From Larix kaempferi (taxonomy: Eukaryota > Streptophyta > Pinopsida > Pinales > Pinaceae), in NCBI GenBank assembly GCA_027924585.1, contig BSBM01000092.1, positions 12,275,501-12,339,500 on the forward strand: 64,000 bases of DNA. The letters are read 5' to 3'. Below are positions 9,547 to 22,360 of this stretch, piece by piece; position 1 is the stretch's first letter, and each line of letters opens with the position of its first letter. Made by a program: the position numbers and the translations under genes. The notes below the pieces were generated by a model. That model was not told the DNA's origin and searched no databases. It was given only the letters and a program-made list of their open reading frames with translations.

Positions 9547-12500
9547 GTGAGGGTGAATCAATGAAGATGGGTAATACTTTTTGGCCAGAAGTTATGGTGA
9601 AAATTCAATTTTCTACTTATTCATTAAATCAAAGCCCTCAAAACTTATATACGCCTTGTGAATTCTGACACGTAAAAAAAAAATTATAGTGAATTATGTC
9701 ACCTATATTTTCTTTAAAAAATAATAAAATTATTTAATATTCCAAATTTGCATTTAATGATAAGTGTATTCTTGTAAGTAGCTTGTGTGCACTTAAAATA
9801 TTTTAGTGATAAATGCATAATTTTGGAAAATATATATATAAACATAATCTACACAAAATGTGCTAGGGTGCACATATTATTTTTTAATTTATGATGGAAA
9901 ATTATATATATATTTTAATTTTTGAAATTGTTTTTGAAAATTTTAATTGCATTTCATACACATGTGTGTGCACATAAAGTTTTTTTTTACTCGTTACAAA
10001 ATTCGAAAAATAAGAAATACCCTTTTGAAGAGCACACATTGGTATGGGGAATATTTATTTTTTCAAATTTTTATGTATTGTACTTTTTATGTTGTTGATT
10101 TATTTTTGCATTGATTCGAAGTTGTTGACATGGTTAAATGTAAGTGTAAGTTTCAAAAGAAAAATTAAAAAATGATCATATGAACTCATAAACTTGTAAA
10201 TTATATACCAATGGATAGATGTTTCGTTCACGAATCCATTGGTATGAAGTTTGCCATCTAAGGTACATCCTAGGCTAGGGTTAAGGTATGGAAAAAGAAT
10301 AGAAAAAAAAATTTGAAAAGGGGGTTAGAAGCCTCATTTAAAGCCCTTGATCAAGCTATTAGCTCAATTGAGCATTTGTGTGCATTTTTGAAACATCTCA
10401 ATCAAGATTTAGAGTGCGATTAACCAAAATCTCGATCAGGCAAACATCTCTATCGAGATATTAGCTCAATCAAACATCTAAACGCTCAATCAAGAATACT
10501 AAAAATAGCTCGATCGAGCCATGGGGGCTTCACCGGGGGGCCAATACCATACCACGTTCGTTCATATTGGGGTAATTAAATATTAGGGTTTTCCCAACTA
10601 TTATATTGCTTATATATTAAGGGGCATTAGGTTTATTTTATTTAATTGAGCTATAGACTAATAGCAGGGACACGGTTAACAACACGCTTGCAAGGAGTCT
10701 CTGGAGCCCTTCACCTATATGCTGCCCACGAATGTAGCCACAATGTAGCTTGACAAAATCCTCTTTCATCATGTTTACAGTATCCAACCAACCGTACCAA
10801 AATAATGACTTGAGCTTGTGTATAATAGAAGGTACGCTCGAGTAGTTATTTGGAGTTTTATCAATTTATTGTGCCATGTGGAGTTCATCTGGCTCTTTTT
10901 TGAGCGGGCTGCGAGCAGATTGAGAACATGGGTATGTTTTTTTAATTCATTCAATTAACCAGCAATGTTTGGATTCCGCGACGTTATTTGTATTATGTTG
11001 TATGGTGGTTGTATGCTGGCTTCTACGGCGTTATACTCTTATTTGTATTATGTTGTATTATGGCTTCTGCGGCGTTATTTGTATTTGTATTTGGTTTTGT
11101 TTTGTATGCATTCTTTTGGAGTTTGGTCGAGGGTTTGTGCGTATTTGTCTTTTGTTATGATTATGAATAATTTGATGTTATGATTATGATTCATTTGATC
11201 CTTCATCCTATACATCTACTGAAGATTCTATTTTGTCAAGGTCTGAAGATTTCATTTTTGAGTATTTTATCTGTAGAAATTCATTCGAGTGGGGTTTTAC
11301 GGGGGAAAGTTTAGGGGAGTGGGGTTTTATGTGGGTTTTATAGGCGAAAGTTTAGAGGATTAGATGCAGGAACCGCCTTTCGTTTGAATACTGAGCTTTA
11401 ACTGTATTTGGTTTTGATTCGGAACTTAAAAGATAAATGTTTTGTGACTCCTTATGTGATTCCCAAAGTCTTCACTTTGTTCAATTCCAATCCTTTAATT
11501 AAACCCAGATTTTCCCTTTAGGCCTGGTTAAATTTTATATTATGATGAAATGTACCCAGAATTTCATCATATTGCTGCTCTTGTCCAAATTCACACCCAT
11601 AATTGCCTAAAGATCTGTTCACTGCTGTAGGAGGACATGGACAGTCCTAAACTGTGCCCAAAATTGAAAATGAAGACTGTTAGGGGGCTGTCTCATGCCC
11701 AGATTTAGGAGAATATGACATTTACTACTGTTTTCACCAACAAATCTTGCCCAAAATGTCTCTTTACAACCAGGTCAGCTCAAAACTCCTAACTGAACAC
11801 CCTATGTGAATAGGGGAGTAACAAGGGGTAGTGGGGACTTTGAATATTTGAGTGCAAGTCTGGGAGGTAACAATGAGGATCCCATTCTGAACAATGGTGA
11901 CATGTTTGACGATTGATTATGTTGATCACTAATATGTAGTAGATTGTAGTATGTTATCTATAGGCCATTTAAAGCCTCATTGTTTATGTATTTTGTTTTG
12001 GAAATGTAGTACTCTCGATACCATGTTGATGTATTCACCGTTACATCATATATACATGAGCATACTTTGCATATTTGGTTTCTAATGGTTTGGATTCACA
12101 TTTTTATTTTTTTGTAAATTCGGTCTATATTAAAAATAAAAAAGTCAGAAATGTATAGAAGTTGTAGTGGCTGGCCTGCCAATAGGGAAACTAGACCAAC
12201 CACACAACCAAAGTTTATCAACTAGTTTCCATCCAAAGTCATTGTTGAGAGTATGGAAAAATTACTAATTAAACTTAACCAACTACTGAGCATCAAATAA
12301 TTGAGCCTCCACATATTGGGATAAAAGTCCAAAGAACCAAGCAAACTATTCCTAGACTTGAGATCAAGGTAACAACTAACAGTCCTAATGTTCAAAATAT
12401 TAGAATAACAGGTCCTAACAACAGTCCTAGAAATATTGATAAAGGATAGGGAATCGTGGACACAATTAGAAAATGTTATGAGTAGTTTGATAGAAAAAAG

Positions 12501-14111
12501 TTGACCAAGGCAAGGTCTATTTGATACAACATGATGAATAGGTGCAAATTCATCATATGCAGGAAAGTTAAGCAAATTATCAAGTGGATTTGGTTTCTAT
12601 TTGATGCTAGGTTACAAAAGTTTGGGATTTATCTGGATAATACATGCAAAATCAAAATCTGAATGGAAAAAAGTTGGAAGCTCCTAGTTTGGAGCCTGAG
12701 ACTAAAGTTATGAATGGTTTGAAAATAAATAAAATCAAGCCTACTAGATAACACATTTCTTAAAGTTTGGTGTACTTATGATTGATATGAAGGAAATGAG
12801 AATATGGGGCAATTTATTGAAAATCAGCCCAGTTGGTTACCATTTGAAAAGAAAGAAAGTTGGGATTGAATTGGAAATAATCAAGAAACAACATGTTTAG
12901 TTTGATCACAAGCTAGAATGAAGGATTGATTGGAACTAACCAACAAAACCTAAATTGGTAAAATATAATCACAAGAGAATCTAGGTGGCTGTAGGCTAAA
13001 GAATGATCACACTATGTTGAATGAATTGATACGAATGACCCTTGAGAGGTGTATTTATACACAACTCAAGCGGCCATGGCATCTTCCCTGAGAAGGGATT
13101 ATGATCCCACATAAATGTAAATTCAAAAAATAGGTAACTATCCAGTAATAAGCCTAACACCCCAAATAAAGGGTAAGCACATGGCTAGAAGTGAAGATTA
13201 CACCACATATTGTCAAAATCTCAACACAAAATAACTCATGACAGCAACATAATTTCTAGATGAGCTTTTCTACTACAACTATATAATAGTTAAGTTCTTA
13301 ACATAGGTGGTTTGGCCTTTCTAAGTTCTCTTTGAAAGATTGTCTCAATGGGATCTTTTCCCCTATGGATATCATAAGAGCTCTTTAATAAGTCATACAA
13401 GGCTAAACCAAGAGAATATTTTCTAGAGCCTTTGAATCTTTTGTTGGAGTATTTGTTTCATTCCTTTTATTTTCCTGCATCCACGAATTTTGCATTTTTA
13501 TTTAGTTCTCCAACAATTGATTGCTCACACAAATTCACTCTTCTTGGGCCTTTATCATCTGCTTAGTGGGACTTCTCATTGTCTCTGCGAAGTTGGCGTG
13601 CACTTCACAATTTTGGTTCCCATTGAAATGCTCTTCCACATCAATAGTATTGGCCTCATCCACATTGTAAACTTGTTAAGTGATCATCCATAGTGGCAAT
13701 CTTCCAACTTAGCTGTTTTTTTGACTTTTTTAAATTTCACCCTTTTCTAGTTTCAATTTCTAAGCTCGCTAGTCAGTTTTCTAATTCATTTTTTGGGTTT
13801 GTTTACTTTTTCAAATTTCACCCTTTGCAAATTCCATTATTATTACTGAAATTTGAAAACTCAATGTGGAACTAGGTCTAAAAAATCTAAAATCTAAAGC
13901 CACCCAAAATATGAAACTAACAACACAATAACCGCAGGAAACTCTTCAACAATTTTAACTTTTAAGAGTACTAACAACAAAGAGATGAACAATAGTGACA
14001 CAATGAAATACCAGATATTTCAACCAACACTAAATACAGAGTTTGAATAACATAAGTAAATATTAGTAGCAAATAGTTTGTCGATGAACATCATGTAACC
14101 CAAAAAATAAG
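9547..14111. other. Block X: repetitive DNA of unknown origin, copy 1
   Basis: No intact gene. Visible features are a run of related CTCAATTGAGC/CTCGATCGAG motifs at about 10345-10520 with the perfect palindrome GCTCGATCGAGC at 10508-10519, a TATA-like TTATATATTAA at about 10608, a repeated TTATTTGTATTATG stretch at 10985-11090, and a decayed coding-like tail at about 11730-11920 that is open in copy 2. X joins Gypsy-A inside its integrase frame at about 14112, so it replaces the end of integrase and the 3' LTR. It may be part of another decayed element, but I could not assign it. Confidence 0.5.
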
Positions 14112-15752
14112 TACGTTGACAAAAACATGCTCATCTACTTGTAATTCTTTCTCAATTCTTTTTAAATCTGCATGACTCTTTTGTCTATCTTGTGCAACTT
14201 TCAAATTGCTTTGTACCTGCTTCACTGTTAGTTCCATCTCTTTCAATAATTCAGGTCCTAACATCAATCTATCAACTGGATTACTCCATGAGATAGGAGT
14301 ATTACACTCCCTACCATACATAATTTCAAAAGGACTAAGTTTAACTGAAGCTTGATAGTAATTATTATAAGCAAATTCAACTAAGTGCAGATATTCTTCC
14401 CATTTAGTTGGTTGATCTTTAACATACACTCTTAACATATCCTCTAAAATCTGATTCACTCTTTCCATTTGTCCATCTGTTTGCGGATGAAAATATGTGC
14501 TGAAATTTAGTTTAGTATCCAAACCTTTAAACAAAGACTTCCAGAAATTTTCAGTAAATTTAGAATCTCGATCAGAAATTATTACCTTAGGAATTCCATG
14601 CAAATGAAAAACTAGCTTCATAAAACATCAGCAATGTTAGCAGCCTTAAAAATAGTTTTAACAGGTATAAAATGAGCTGATTTGCTAAGCTTATCTACTA
14701 CTACCATTATCGAATCATTCTGCTTTTGATTTTTAGGCAAGCCAATTATAAAATCAATGCTGATAATTTATCACTTCGAATTTGGAATTGGTAATGGATG
14801 TAATAGGCCAGTTGGGTGTTGATGCTCAACTTTAACTTGCTGACATTCAAAGCACCTAGCTATGTATTTAGCCACCTCATTCTTCATATTTCGCCAAAAG
14901 TAATCTTTTCTTAACATTGTTATCATCTTTTGGTAACCAGGGTGTCCTGAATAAGGAATTTTATGTACTTCATTTAAAATCAACAAGTTAATATCAAGTA
15001 TAGTAGGCACATACAGTCTGTTTTTATACAACATTAAACCCTTTTCATTTAAAATGTAATATGTTATTAAGTTTTTAGAATTATTTTCTACAACTTTTTC
15101 CTGTAATTTCTGATAATTTTTATCCAGTTTTATTCCTCCTTCAAGCTGATTTTCTAAATCTGTTTTATAAGTACTGATTGCTGCCATAAAATTTAATTTT
15201 GCATTCCTACTTAACGCATCAGCCACTTTATTTGCTTTACCTTTTATGTGTTGAATCTCAAAATCATATTCGCTAAGGAAAGCTAACCACCTAGCTTGTC
15301 TTGCGTTCAGATTTGGTTGATCCAACAAATACTTTAGACCTTTATTACCTGTCATTAATGAAAATTTTCTACTAATGAGATGATGGCGCCACATATTTCA
15401 AGCATGTATCACGACAACTAACTCTAAATCATAGGTAGCGTAGTTCTTTTCATAAATTTTCATCTTTCTTAACTCATACGCTATTACGTGACCTTCTTGT
15501 GTTAAGACTCCGCTAATGCTATCATTGCATGAATCTGTGCATACAACAAATTCCTTGTTTGGATTTGCAATTTTTAGAATAGGTGCAGTAGTTAACAGTT
15601 CTTTTACTTTCTTACAACTTTCTTCACACTTTTGATCCCAAACAAATTTCTTTCCCTTTTTATGTAAAGAGGTTATGGGATTTGCGATTCTTGAGAATCC
15701 ATCTATAAGTTTTCTGTAGTGACCTATAATTCTCATGAACGATCGTACATCT
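14112..15752 (-). pseudogene. Gypsy-A RNase H and integrase remnant, copy 1
   Basis: In minus order: RT thumb/RNase H start (FSRIANPITSLHKKGKKFVW, CTDSC where kin have CTDAC), RNase H end (ADALSR), the integrase HHCC zinc finger (H..H at HKIPYSGH, then CFEC), then the catalytic core with ISDRDSKF and, 35 residues after the second Asp, the Glu of QMERVNQ. This gives the DD35E spacing. The protein is cut into pieces by an in-frame stop near 15395 and by frameshifts, so it is dead. The frame runs up to HVFVNV and then leaves gypsy homology at about 14112. Its upstream half lies at 26259-28904. Confidence 0.88.
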
Positions 15753-15755
15753 GTT

Positions 15756-16108
15756 TAGTAGTACAAAATGAGAGATAAGCAACCAAAAAAATGACCAAAA
15801 TCCACATATAAATGACCACTTTTGAGTTGGTGACCACTAGTAGCAAATTAGTGGCCATATATCATGCGACAAAAAATGTGGTCATATTTAGCTTGGTCAT
15901 TTATAACGTATCTTGTGGTCATATATTTGGTCATTAATAGTCACGTGATAAATGACCACTAATTTGCTACTAGCAATCACCAACTCAAAAGTGATCATTT
16001 ATATGCATATTTTGGTCATTTTTTTGGTCACTTATCTCTCATGTTGTAATGGTGGTCGTTTATATGCAAATTTTGGTCATTTTTTTAGCCATTTATCTCT
16101 TTTTAGTG
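15756..16108. mobile_element. Foldback unit forming the CACTA left end
   Basis: A 353-bp, largely palindromic unit. The left arm (TAGTAGTACAAAATGAGAGA, ATAAATGACCAC, GAGTTGGTGACC) is mirrored by GGTCATTTTTTTGGTCAC and TATCTCTCATGTTG near 16040, with another related end at 16060-16108 finishing TAGTG. GTT follows at 16109-16111, so the unit alone could also be a MITE with GTT on both sides. The same unit begins at 61644 in copy 2 of the long repeat. Confidence 0.65.
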
Positions 16109-16123
16109 GTTTCAGAATATAAA

Positions 16124-16195
16124 TAGGGCACGGTGGAATCGAACCACCAACCTCTTGCCTATAAGGCAGGTGCTCTACCATTGATCTAGCACCCT
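16124..16195 (-). tRNA. tRNA-like gene, anticodon UAU (Ile-type), copy 1
   Basis: The minus strand folds as a cloverleaf. The acceptor AGGGTGC pairs with GTGCCCT with two wobbles. A D-arm carries A-box-like TAGATCAATGG, the anticodon loop is CTTATAG, and the T-arm GGTGG-TTCGATT-CCACC is perfect. The anticodon stem has one C-A mismatch here that is absent in copy 2. There is no intron and no obvious T-run terminator. It may be a pseudo-tRNA, an organelle-like tRNA or a SINE head carried by the transposon. The body sequence matched none of the plant nuclear tRNAs I know. Confidence 0.5.
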
Positions 16196-19100
16196 TAAAT
16201 ACAATTCCATATGGATTGATGTGAGAATAAAATTTCCAATAGTTAACACCATCTTGCCAAATTATGGAAAAGGGGTGCTTATACTTTCTTACATTGGAAT
16301 TAAAATTTCTCTAAGGACCACTCAACTTGAAAAATTCAGTGCATTGATTGACAGATTGCAACACTTTTAAATTCAAGCTATAATAGATGGTTAAGCCCCT
16401 CTAGGATGATCAAGCAATGAAATATATAATAATCAAAATGAGATTGTGAATGGAGATGAACTTAGTTTTCATGTCAGCAAACCTTATTTTAATCACACAA
16501 GAACTAGCTCTGAACTTTGAAGTTGTTTCTTTTCTTTTAACTCCAACAGAAAATTGATCACCATGTTCCCTTTCAAAGATAGGTATTCTCTTTCAAACAG
16601 TAAATCTAACACCATATGAACACTGGAGCATACTATTAGCACGAAAGTCTTCCCTGCCAAATTCCCAATCTGACTTGTCTTGCACTACTCCATTGAGTCA
16701 AATGTCTAGCTTACCATTGTTTGTTTGGAAAACTATACATCACCTTTTACCAAAATATTACTAAAGGTTTAAATACTTATTTAAAATTATTATAAATTAT
16801 TTGAGTTTATATAATAATTTTATATAAGTGTTTTAGGTTAATCTTCGTTAAAAAAGAACTTTTTTTTTTACTTAATTCCCTTCCTAAGTCGAGTTCCTCC
16901 ACCCATCCTTGGGACAAACCACTTTATTAAATGACATTCTCCACTCATCCTTGGGACACCACTTTATTAAATTTTTATCATTCTTGGTATGCTTGGGTCT
17001 ACATGCTGGCTACTGGAAACAAGGGCCACTCAAAGTGTTTTTGGACTTGAGCCAGTCAAGATGCTGTGAACTATTCCATGGTTATGGACTTGAGGATATC
17101 CTTTATATGATAGACGTCATGCTCCCTTAACAATATACTTGGCTATGGGCACACAAAAATTCATTCCACTGGAGGTATAACGGTAGCTACATTCGCTACA
17201 AAATCGAGCGTTCAGTCTTCATATAATATAACCACTGGTGAATGCAAGAGCCTGACACTTCTGATAGAAGGGACGTTCTTCTTTCCAAGTCACTCCAACA
17301 ATATGCGACTGCAATGTACACAAGTCACAATATCAATCCATGAGATTTGATATTTCCCACACAGTCTTTTCCAAACAACATGCAATCTTCATCAAAACGT
17401 AGTCTACTAGTCACAAGCAAGAAAGTGGAGCAGTCTCCAAGTCACTATGTTCGTGTAACCACTAAACTCCACACACTAGGTTTTGTATGTCTCCACTCAA
17501 CTCCGCACAGTAAAAACGTGGTGACTCTTATTCTAGACACAAATTTGAAGAAGAACAATTGAATATTGGTGATTGGAATGGTATAGAGGAGGAGCACTCT
17601 GGAAATAATGATCTCAAGGATATTGGCCTCCAAATCTCAAAAAATGAGTGCCAACATACACATATATATAGCATTCAGAAGTAGGTCACAAGCAGCTATA
17701 CCCAATACGGATTTCATGTGGATTAGGGATTTTGGAGAAAAACAAACTGAGAAAAATGCTAGGAATTCTCATCCTAGGAATTTCCTCATGATTAGCTCAG
17801 AAGGGAATGACCTATACTTAGATATTATTGTAGAAAAGAATACCAGAATGGTCGCGCATCCAAATTCCTGACACAGAGATAAAACTTTTCCAATACGTAG
17901 GCAGGGAGGAAACTGGTAAGGAAATTACGTATAGAGAAACACACAAGGTGAAATCTAGGCAGAATGCAGGGATGAGAGCAGTTCTGGCAGAGAAGGATAG
18001 AGGAGGAAATCGGTAGACTGATGATTTACAAGATTTGAAACCACTGTAAGGTTGTCGATAACAAAAAATAGAGAAATTGGCTAGCCAAATACACCATAAA
18101 TCACAAACATAAAGACAAGTTCAATAGGCCTGAACACACATTTTCTTATTAGAATATGTACAAACAAAAAAGACCTTTGGTTTCAAATTTTATTAGGATA
18201 TGTACCTTATTTTCACATTTTTCCAAAGCAAAGGTCATCTGGGAAACTCATCTTCACTGCACTAATAAGGAAATTTCGCAAGATGGGAAGCCACCTTTAC
18301 AGCTTGGAATTTACTTTCTCTAAAGCATTTATGATTGGAATCTAGGGAATCTCTTGCCATACAACATCTAGAGTGCACAAACAACAATGAAGCATCCTAG
18401 CTAAGGCCATTTCTCATATCAGTTACAATGGTTACTTATGATTTAACTGAATTACAATTGTTTCTGTAAGGTTTAAATTTGTATTCCATAAAGCTGGCAG
18501 TGTTGCAATGCAACAAATAGTTCCACGCAATAATCTCAGAGCTAAAGAAGATGAAAAATGCTCAAGAGATGAAAGGAATGCAGAACTTTCTGGGCATAGA
18601 ATGAACCAAGTTCTATTTTGAGACAAATTGGCATTTTCCCAGTGAAGATAGAATATCCATTTCTAAAACAAAGGGCCAAACTTGTTATCAAAATGAAGTC
18701 CAAGGTTTTGTTATTTTTTGTGCTGATTAAGAAGTGTATTAGAAATTCCAACAATTGCTTGGCAATTGTAAATGGTTCAAGTTTCTGAATATATGAGATA
18801 ATTGCACATTATATTCTACTTGAACCCAGAACTAATCAAGAACTATTTGAAGAACTAATCAAGGCTAGGGTGTTAAGGTTTCAAAGGTAAGTCTACCAAC
18901 CTCACTCATTCAATATCATTTTTATAGTAGCCATAATGGGCACCTATATCACTGCTTAGTATTATAGCACATTAAGTAGTACCTATTGAAAACAATAAGA
19001 CCATTACTAGTATATTGTGTGTCTCTCTTGAGTGCATGAAGAATCTCGGGCATAATTGGCACTCGACATGGAGAGTAATATCGACATCTAGTTCAACACC

Positions 19101-21169
19101 TCTATCACTTACTAGTAGAGACTAGCAGATTACTAGTGGCTAATAAAGATTAGATTTGATAGGAAAATCATGAATAGAATAGAGATTTCAGCTTATTACT
19201 CCATCCAACCCTTTGAGGAGAAGATGGGAACTAACTACTGTAGTTTAGGGTATGTTCCCGAAGTGTTGTTCCAAATAGTCACGTTGACTTCACCTCCATA
19301 AATAAAGAAAGGAGACCTTGTTTCAAGGGTATACTTGAGTAAGAATAAAATCCATTTTATGTGCCCCAATGATATTATATATTATGTGTTGTAATGTATT
19401 TGTATTTATAAAAAATGGATGAAAATGGAATAAGGGGTGTTCAGTCCAAGAGATTGAGAATTCAATCCTCTAGGTTGGAGAGAGAATTTATGGCAAAATG
19501 TATGGCAGTGTTAGATTAGGATGCCCTTATCTAGAAAGCATCAGTAGAAATTTCATCTTGCTCTCCAATACATAAAATAAAATGAGCAGAAAATTGAAAT
19601 AACGCTGAATGAAAGGCGTTACAACCTACAGGTTTCTTTTAGAAATTTTATGTTAAAAGTGTTCCTGTGTTACAACCTACATGTTTGTTTTATTGTCTAT
19701 TAAGGTTACAACCTACATGCATCCAATTAAGGTGTTAAAATTTGTTTGTCAAATATTCCAACCTACAGGTTTTTCAAATATTATAGCCTCCAGGTTGGTC
19801 AACAGTCAATGATTTTTATATTACATCGTACATGTCTATCAAAGGCTCAAATATTCCAGATTTCATTTCAAAATGTTTTTCATTGTTCAGGAATCAGAAT
19901 ATCGGAGATTTCTAAAATTTGATTCCTAGAGGAGTCAATGGTTTTTATATTACATCGTACCAGGTCTATCAAAGACTCAAATATTCTAGATTTCATTTCA
20001 AAATGTTTTTCATTGTTCAGGAATCAGAACTTTGAAGGACGATACTCCTTGACAGCTACTATTCTATATCAGCAAATAGTATGATTGATGACTTACCTGA
20101 ACTTTGAAGGAGGATACCTCCTTGACAGCACAGACAACGACCTCTTTTACTCCTTCAAATAGATTCTACAAAGTAAAATCCTTTTTTTCTTGGACTTATG
20201 GTATCTACTTCTAGTTGAGAAAGGTTCAAACTAAAATAAAATTTGATTTGATATCTAAAGAATTACAGAATGAATACGTTTGCTCAAGTCATGCTTTGAA
20301 CATTCAGGTGTGCACTACCCACCATTCCCATGTACACAACTGAAGTTAAGTAATATGGTACCATTCATTGACAAAACCAATTCATTTATCATACACTGCT
20401 GGATGGCTCAACTTTAGTGCAAGATACAAAATTTTCATTATATACACTACCTTTGACAGATAGCTCAATTTTATTGTAAGATAGAAAAATCTCATTCTTT
20501 GATGTTTAGTTTTGGAGATCTTTTACTGATAGAAATGAGCAATAAAAACACTCAATATCGATGCGCTTGATGGGTCATCTTTCACTGATAGAGAAGAGCA
20601 ATAAAAATACTGCTAAAGTTAACAATGGCTTCCTAACTCTCTGATAGTAACTGAATATTTTTAGTTCATAGAGAGTTTGATATATTAATTGTTGAAATAG
20701 AAAACATACCAACGTAAGTTTTTTTTTTCAATCCATTTATGTGGAGAATTTAATTTTATGATATTATTCTTAATCCCGTTCACATAAAAGAAAAATATGT
20801 AGATGCAAGGACTACGGGGAATGCAATGGTAAAAGGACTCATTTAACCTGAAAAGATAAATTGAAAAGGCAGATTGTAGGACTATGAGGAATCTAATGGT
20901 GAAAGGACTCATTTAACGTGAAAAGCTAAATCAAAAAGAAATATTCAAAGTGCATGAATATTGAGTTAAAGGCAATTAAAATGACAAGCACAACTTCATT
21001 AAAGAAGCATATTGCTTTATCATCATACACACTTATATCAAAATTGATAATTCAATTCTAAGTTACAATCATATGAAGAATAATAGGTAATTCTCATGGC
21101 GTTCCTTTCTTTTAAATATGTGTTACTGAATGGATATCCTTTATTTCCACTCATCTTCCTTTTCGAGTG
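16196..21169. other. CACTA interior, no gene recognised
   Basis: Mostly noncoding. Visible repeats are a 129-bp near-tandem duplication (AGTCAATG at 19804 and 19933, sharing TTTATATTACATCGTAC and TCATTTCAAAATGTTTTTC), a GAACTTTGAAGGA motif twice (20027, 20100), an ACAACCTACA motif several times at 19620-19770, a GATAGA.A.GAGCAATAAAAA motif twice (20530, 20590), and a pair of AAAGGACTCATTTAAC units (20832, 20902). Short coding-like stretches at 17347-17870 have no family I can name. A decayed extracellular receptor-kinase exon is possible but unproven. Confidence 0.45.
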
Positions 21170-22360
21170 ATGTTGTAGTTGTTCTCATGCCACACCATAT
21201 CTCTAGGTTCACTTGACTCTGCATGCCAGCGAACATGGCTGTCCTTCAAATCTCCATGTTCAATACCAATTACCTCTGAATTTGGGAGATTATTATTATT
21301 TTTCTCATGTAGGGTTTGCTTCAATCATTCCAAGCATAGAAGAAGGCTTAGTCCCAACACATCTTAGGGCTAGTTTAGCAACACCAAGTACTCATTTGTT
21401 GTCATAGTTTCCACCCATCCTCTTTTCTACATTTTCTCCAATCTCCCCAGTTATTGATTTCCCAGGATTTTCATCCATCTTCGCATACACATACGGTGTT
21501 ACCTATAATTATGTCAATAGGTTGATGTTTCATATTTTGGATGATAAAATTATAATCAAATTCATTACCCATTGAAGGTAAGGAATTCCTTGCTCTTCAG
21601 GTAGATTTGTAATCATGGGAGGTCTACCACATATGAGTTCTAACAATACCACTACAAAACTAAATACATCACTCTTCTTAGTCAGCACTTGAGTGTGAAA
21701 ATAGTTGCAGAAATACTCAAAACAAAAATGGTTTCATTCACCACCAAGGATTAATATTGCAAACAAAGTACAAGTCATCTGTGAGATATGTGAGATATCA
21801 TACTCTTGATGGAGTTATCTTGGCATTGCTTTCACTATAGTGGTCACATGTGAAGCATTCCCTTCAATTTTCATCCTTGAGAGACCAAAGTCTGCTAGTT
21901 TTCCATTCATATAGTTGTATTAAAAGGATGTTAGAGGTCATAATATCCCGTTGGATTATCTCAGGAGTGCAACTTACCTACAAGTATTCATAGCCGCATT
22001 TTAATCTTTGTTTTACACAGGCAATTTGAGTTCTGGAGTGTGTCTCCAATGTGTTTACTGGACCATATTGACAATATTTGTATCTAGATGATCTTGTTTG
22101 CAACTCCAAGACAAAATTTAAAACCAATTCCACTATAAATAAAGACAAAATTAAAGCCAAGAGTGAACAATCTTCCCCTTGAATTTGGGATTCATATCCT
22201 TTGCAAGTGGACAGATTTGAAACTGCACTAGTATGTATACAGGATTTAAATTCTCGAAGTTTATTGCTACAAAGGTTAACAGTTTGACCATTTGTTTCCT
22301 TCATCAAATCAAATGCTAAAATAAAATATTGGGCCAAGGGACCTATGGATCTCATGTATC
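21170..22360 (-). pseudogene. Receptor-like kinase pseudogene carried in the CACTA element
   Basis: Minus-strand kinase blocks run in order. KQRLK appears near 22000. A degenerate catalytic loop IIQRDIMTSNILL (kin: HRDIKTSNILL) follows at about 21925-21965. KLADFGLSRMKIEG has DFG at 21884-21892, then an activation segment whose APE-equivalent region has a stop. LTKKSDVFSF...LLELICGRPP is at about 21600-21680, then YVYAKMDENPGKS and VAKLALRCVGTKPSS at 21330-21500. His of HRD is lost and several stops and frameshifts are present, so no active kinase can be made. Breaks near 21690-21770 may be a former intron. The family is plant LRR-type receptor-like kinase, inferred from the motifs. Confidence 0.8.

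Larger units (their letters stand above)
9327..18084. repeat. Long direct repeat, copy 1
   Basis: This segment matches 54909-64000 in the same order and orientation, with a few percent base differences and several indels in the parts I compared. It contains block X, the Gypsy-A RNase H/integrase end, the GTT-flanked CACTA left junction and a tRNA-like gene. Homology starts abruptly at GTTCTAAATTTTTGACAG and the flanks to the left are unrelated. The right limit is unknown because copy 2 meets the window end. A shared insertion junction means the CACTA insertion came before the duplication. Confidence 0.85.

Noticed and set aside
10965-11183. Overlapping hydrophobic frames in all three plus-strand phases (also 56900-57249)
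   Set aside because: They arise from a repeated TTATTTGTATTATG stretch. All three phases being open points to composition, not to a membrane protein.
12222-12575. 117-residue minus frame with a 112-residue counterpart at 58122-58460
   Set aside because: Shared by the two repeat copies, but the copies differ by an in-frame deletion and by ordinary substitutions with no family motif. Not enough to call a gene.
17347-17870. Possible malectin-like exon of a receptor kinase
   Set aside because: Only vague resemblance (a VCLHSTP-like stretch). It is on the opposite strand from the kinase pseudogene and is not supportable without a search.
19600-19800. Spaced ACAACCTACA repeats as a possible CRISPR-like array
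   Set aside because: Repeats are short, irregularly spaced and degenerate, and this is plant nuclear DNA.
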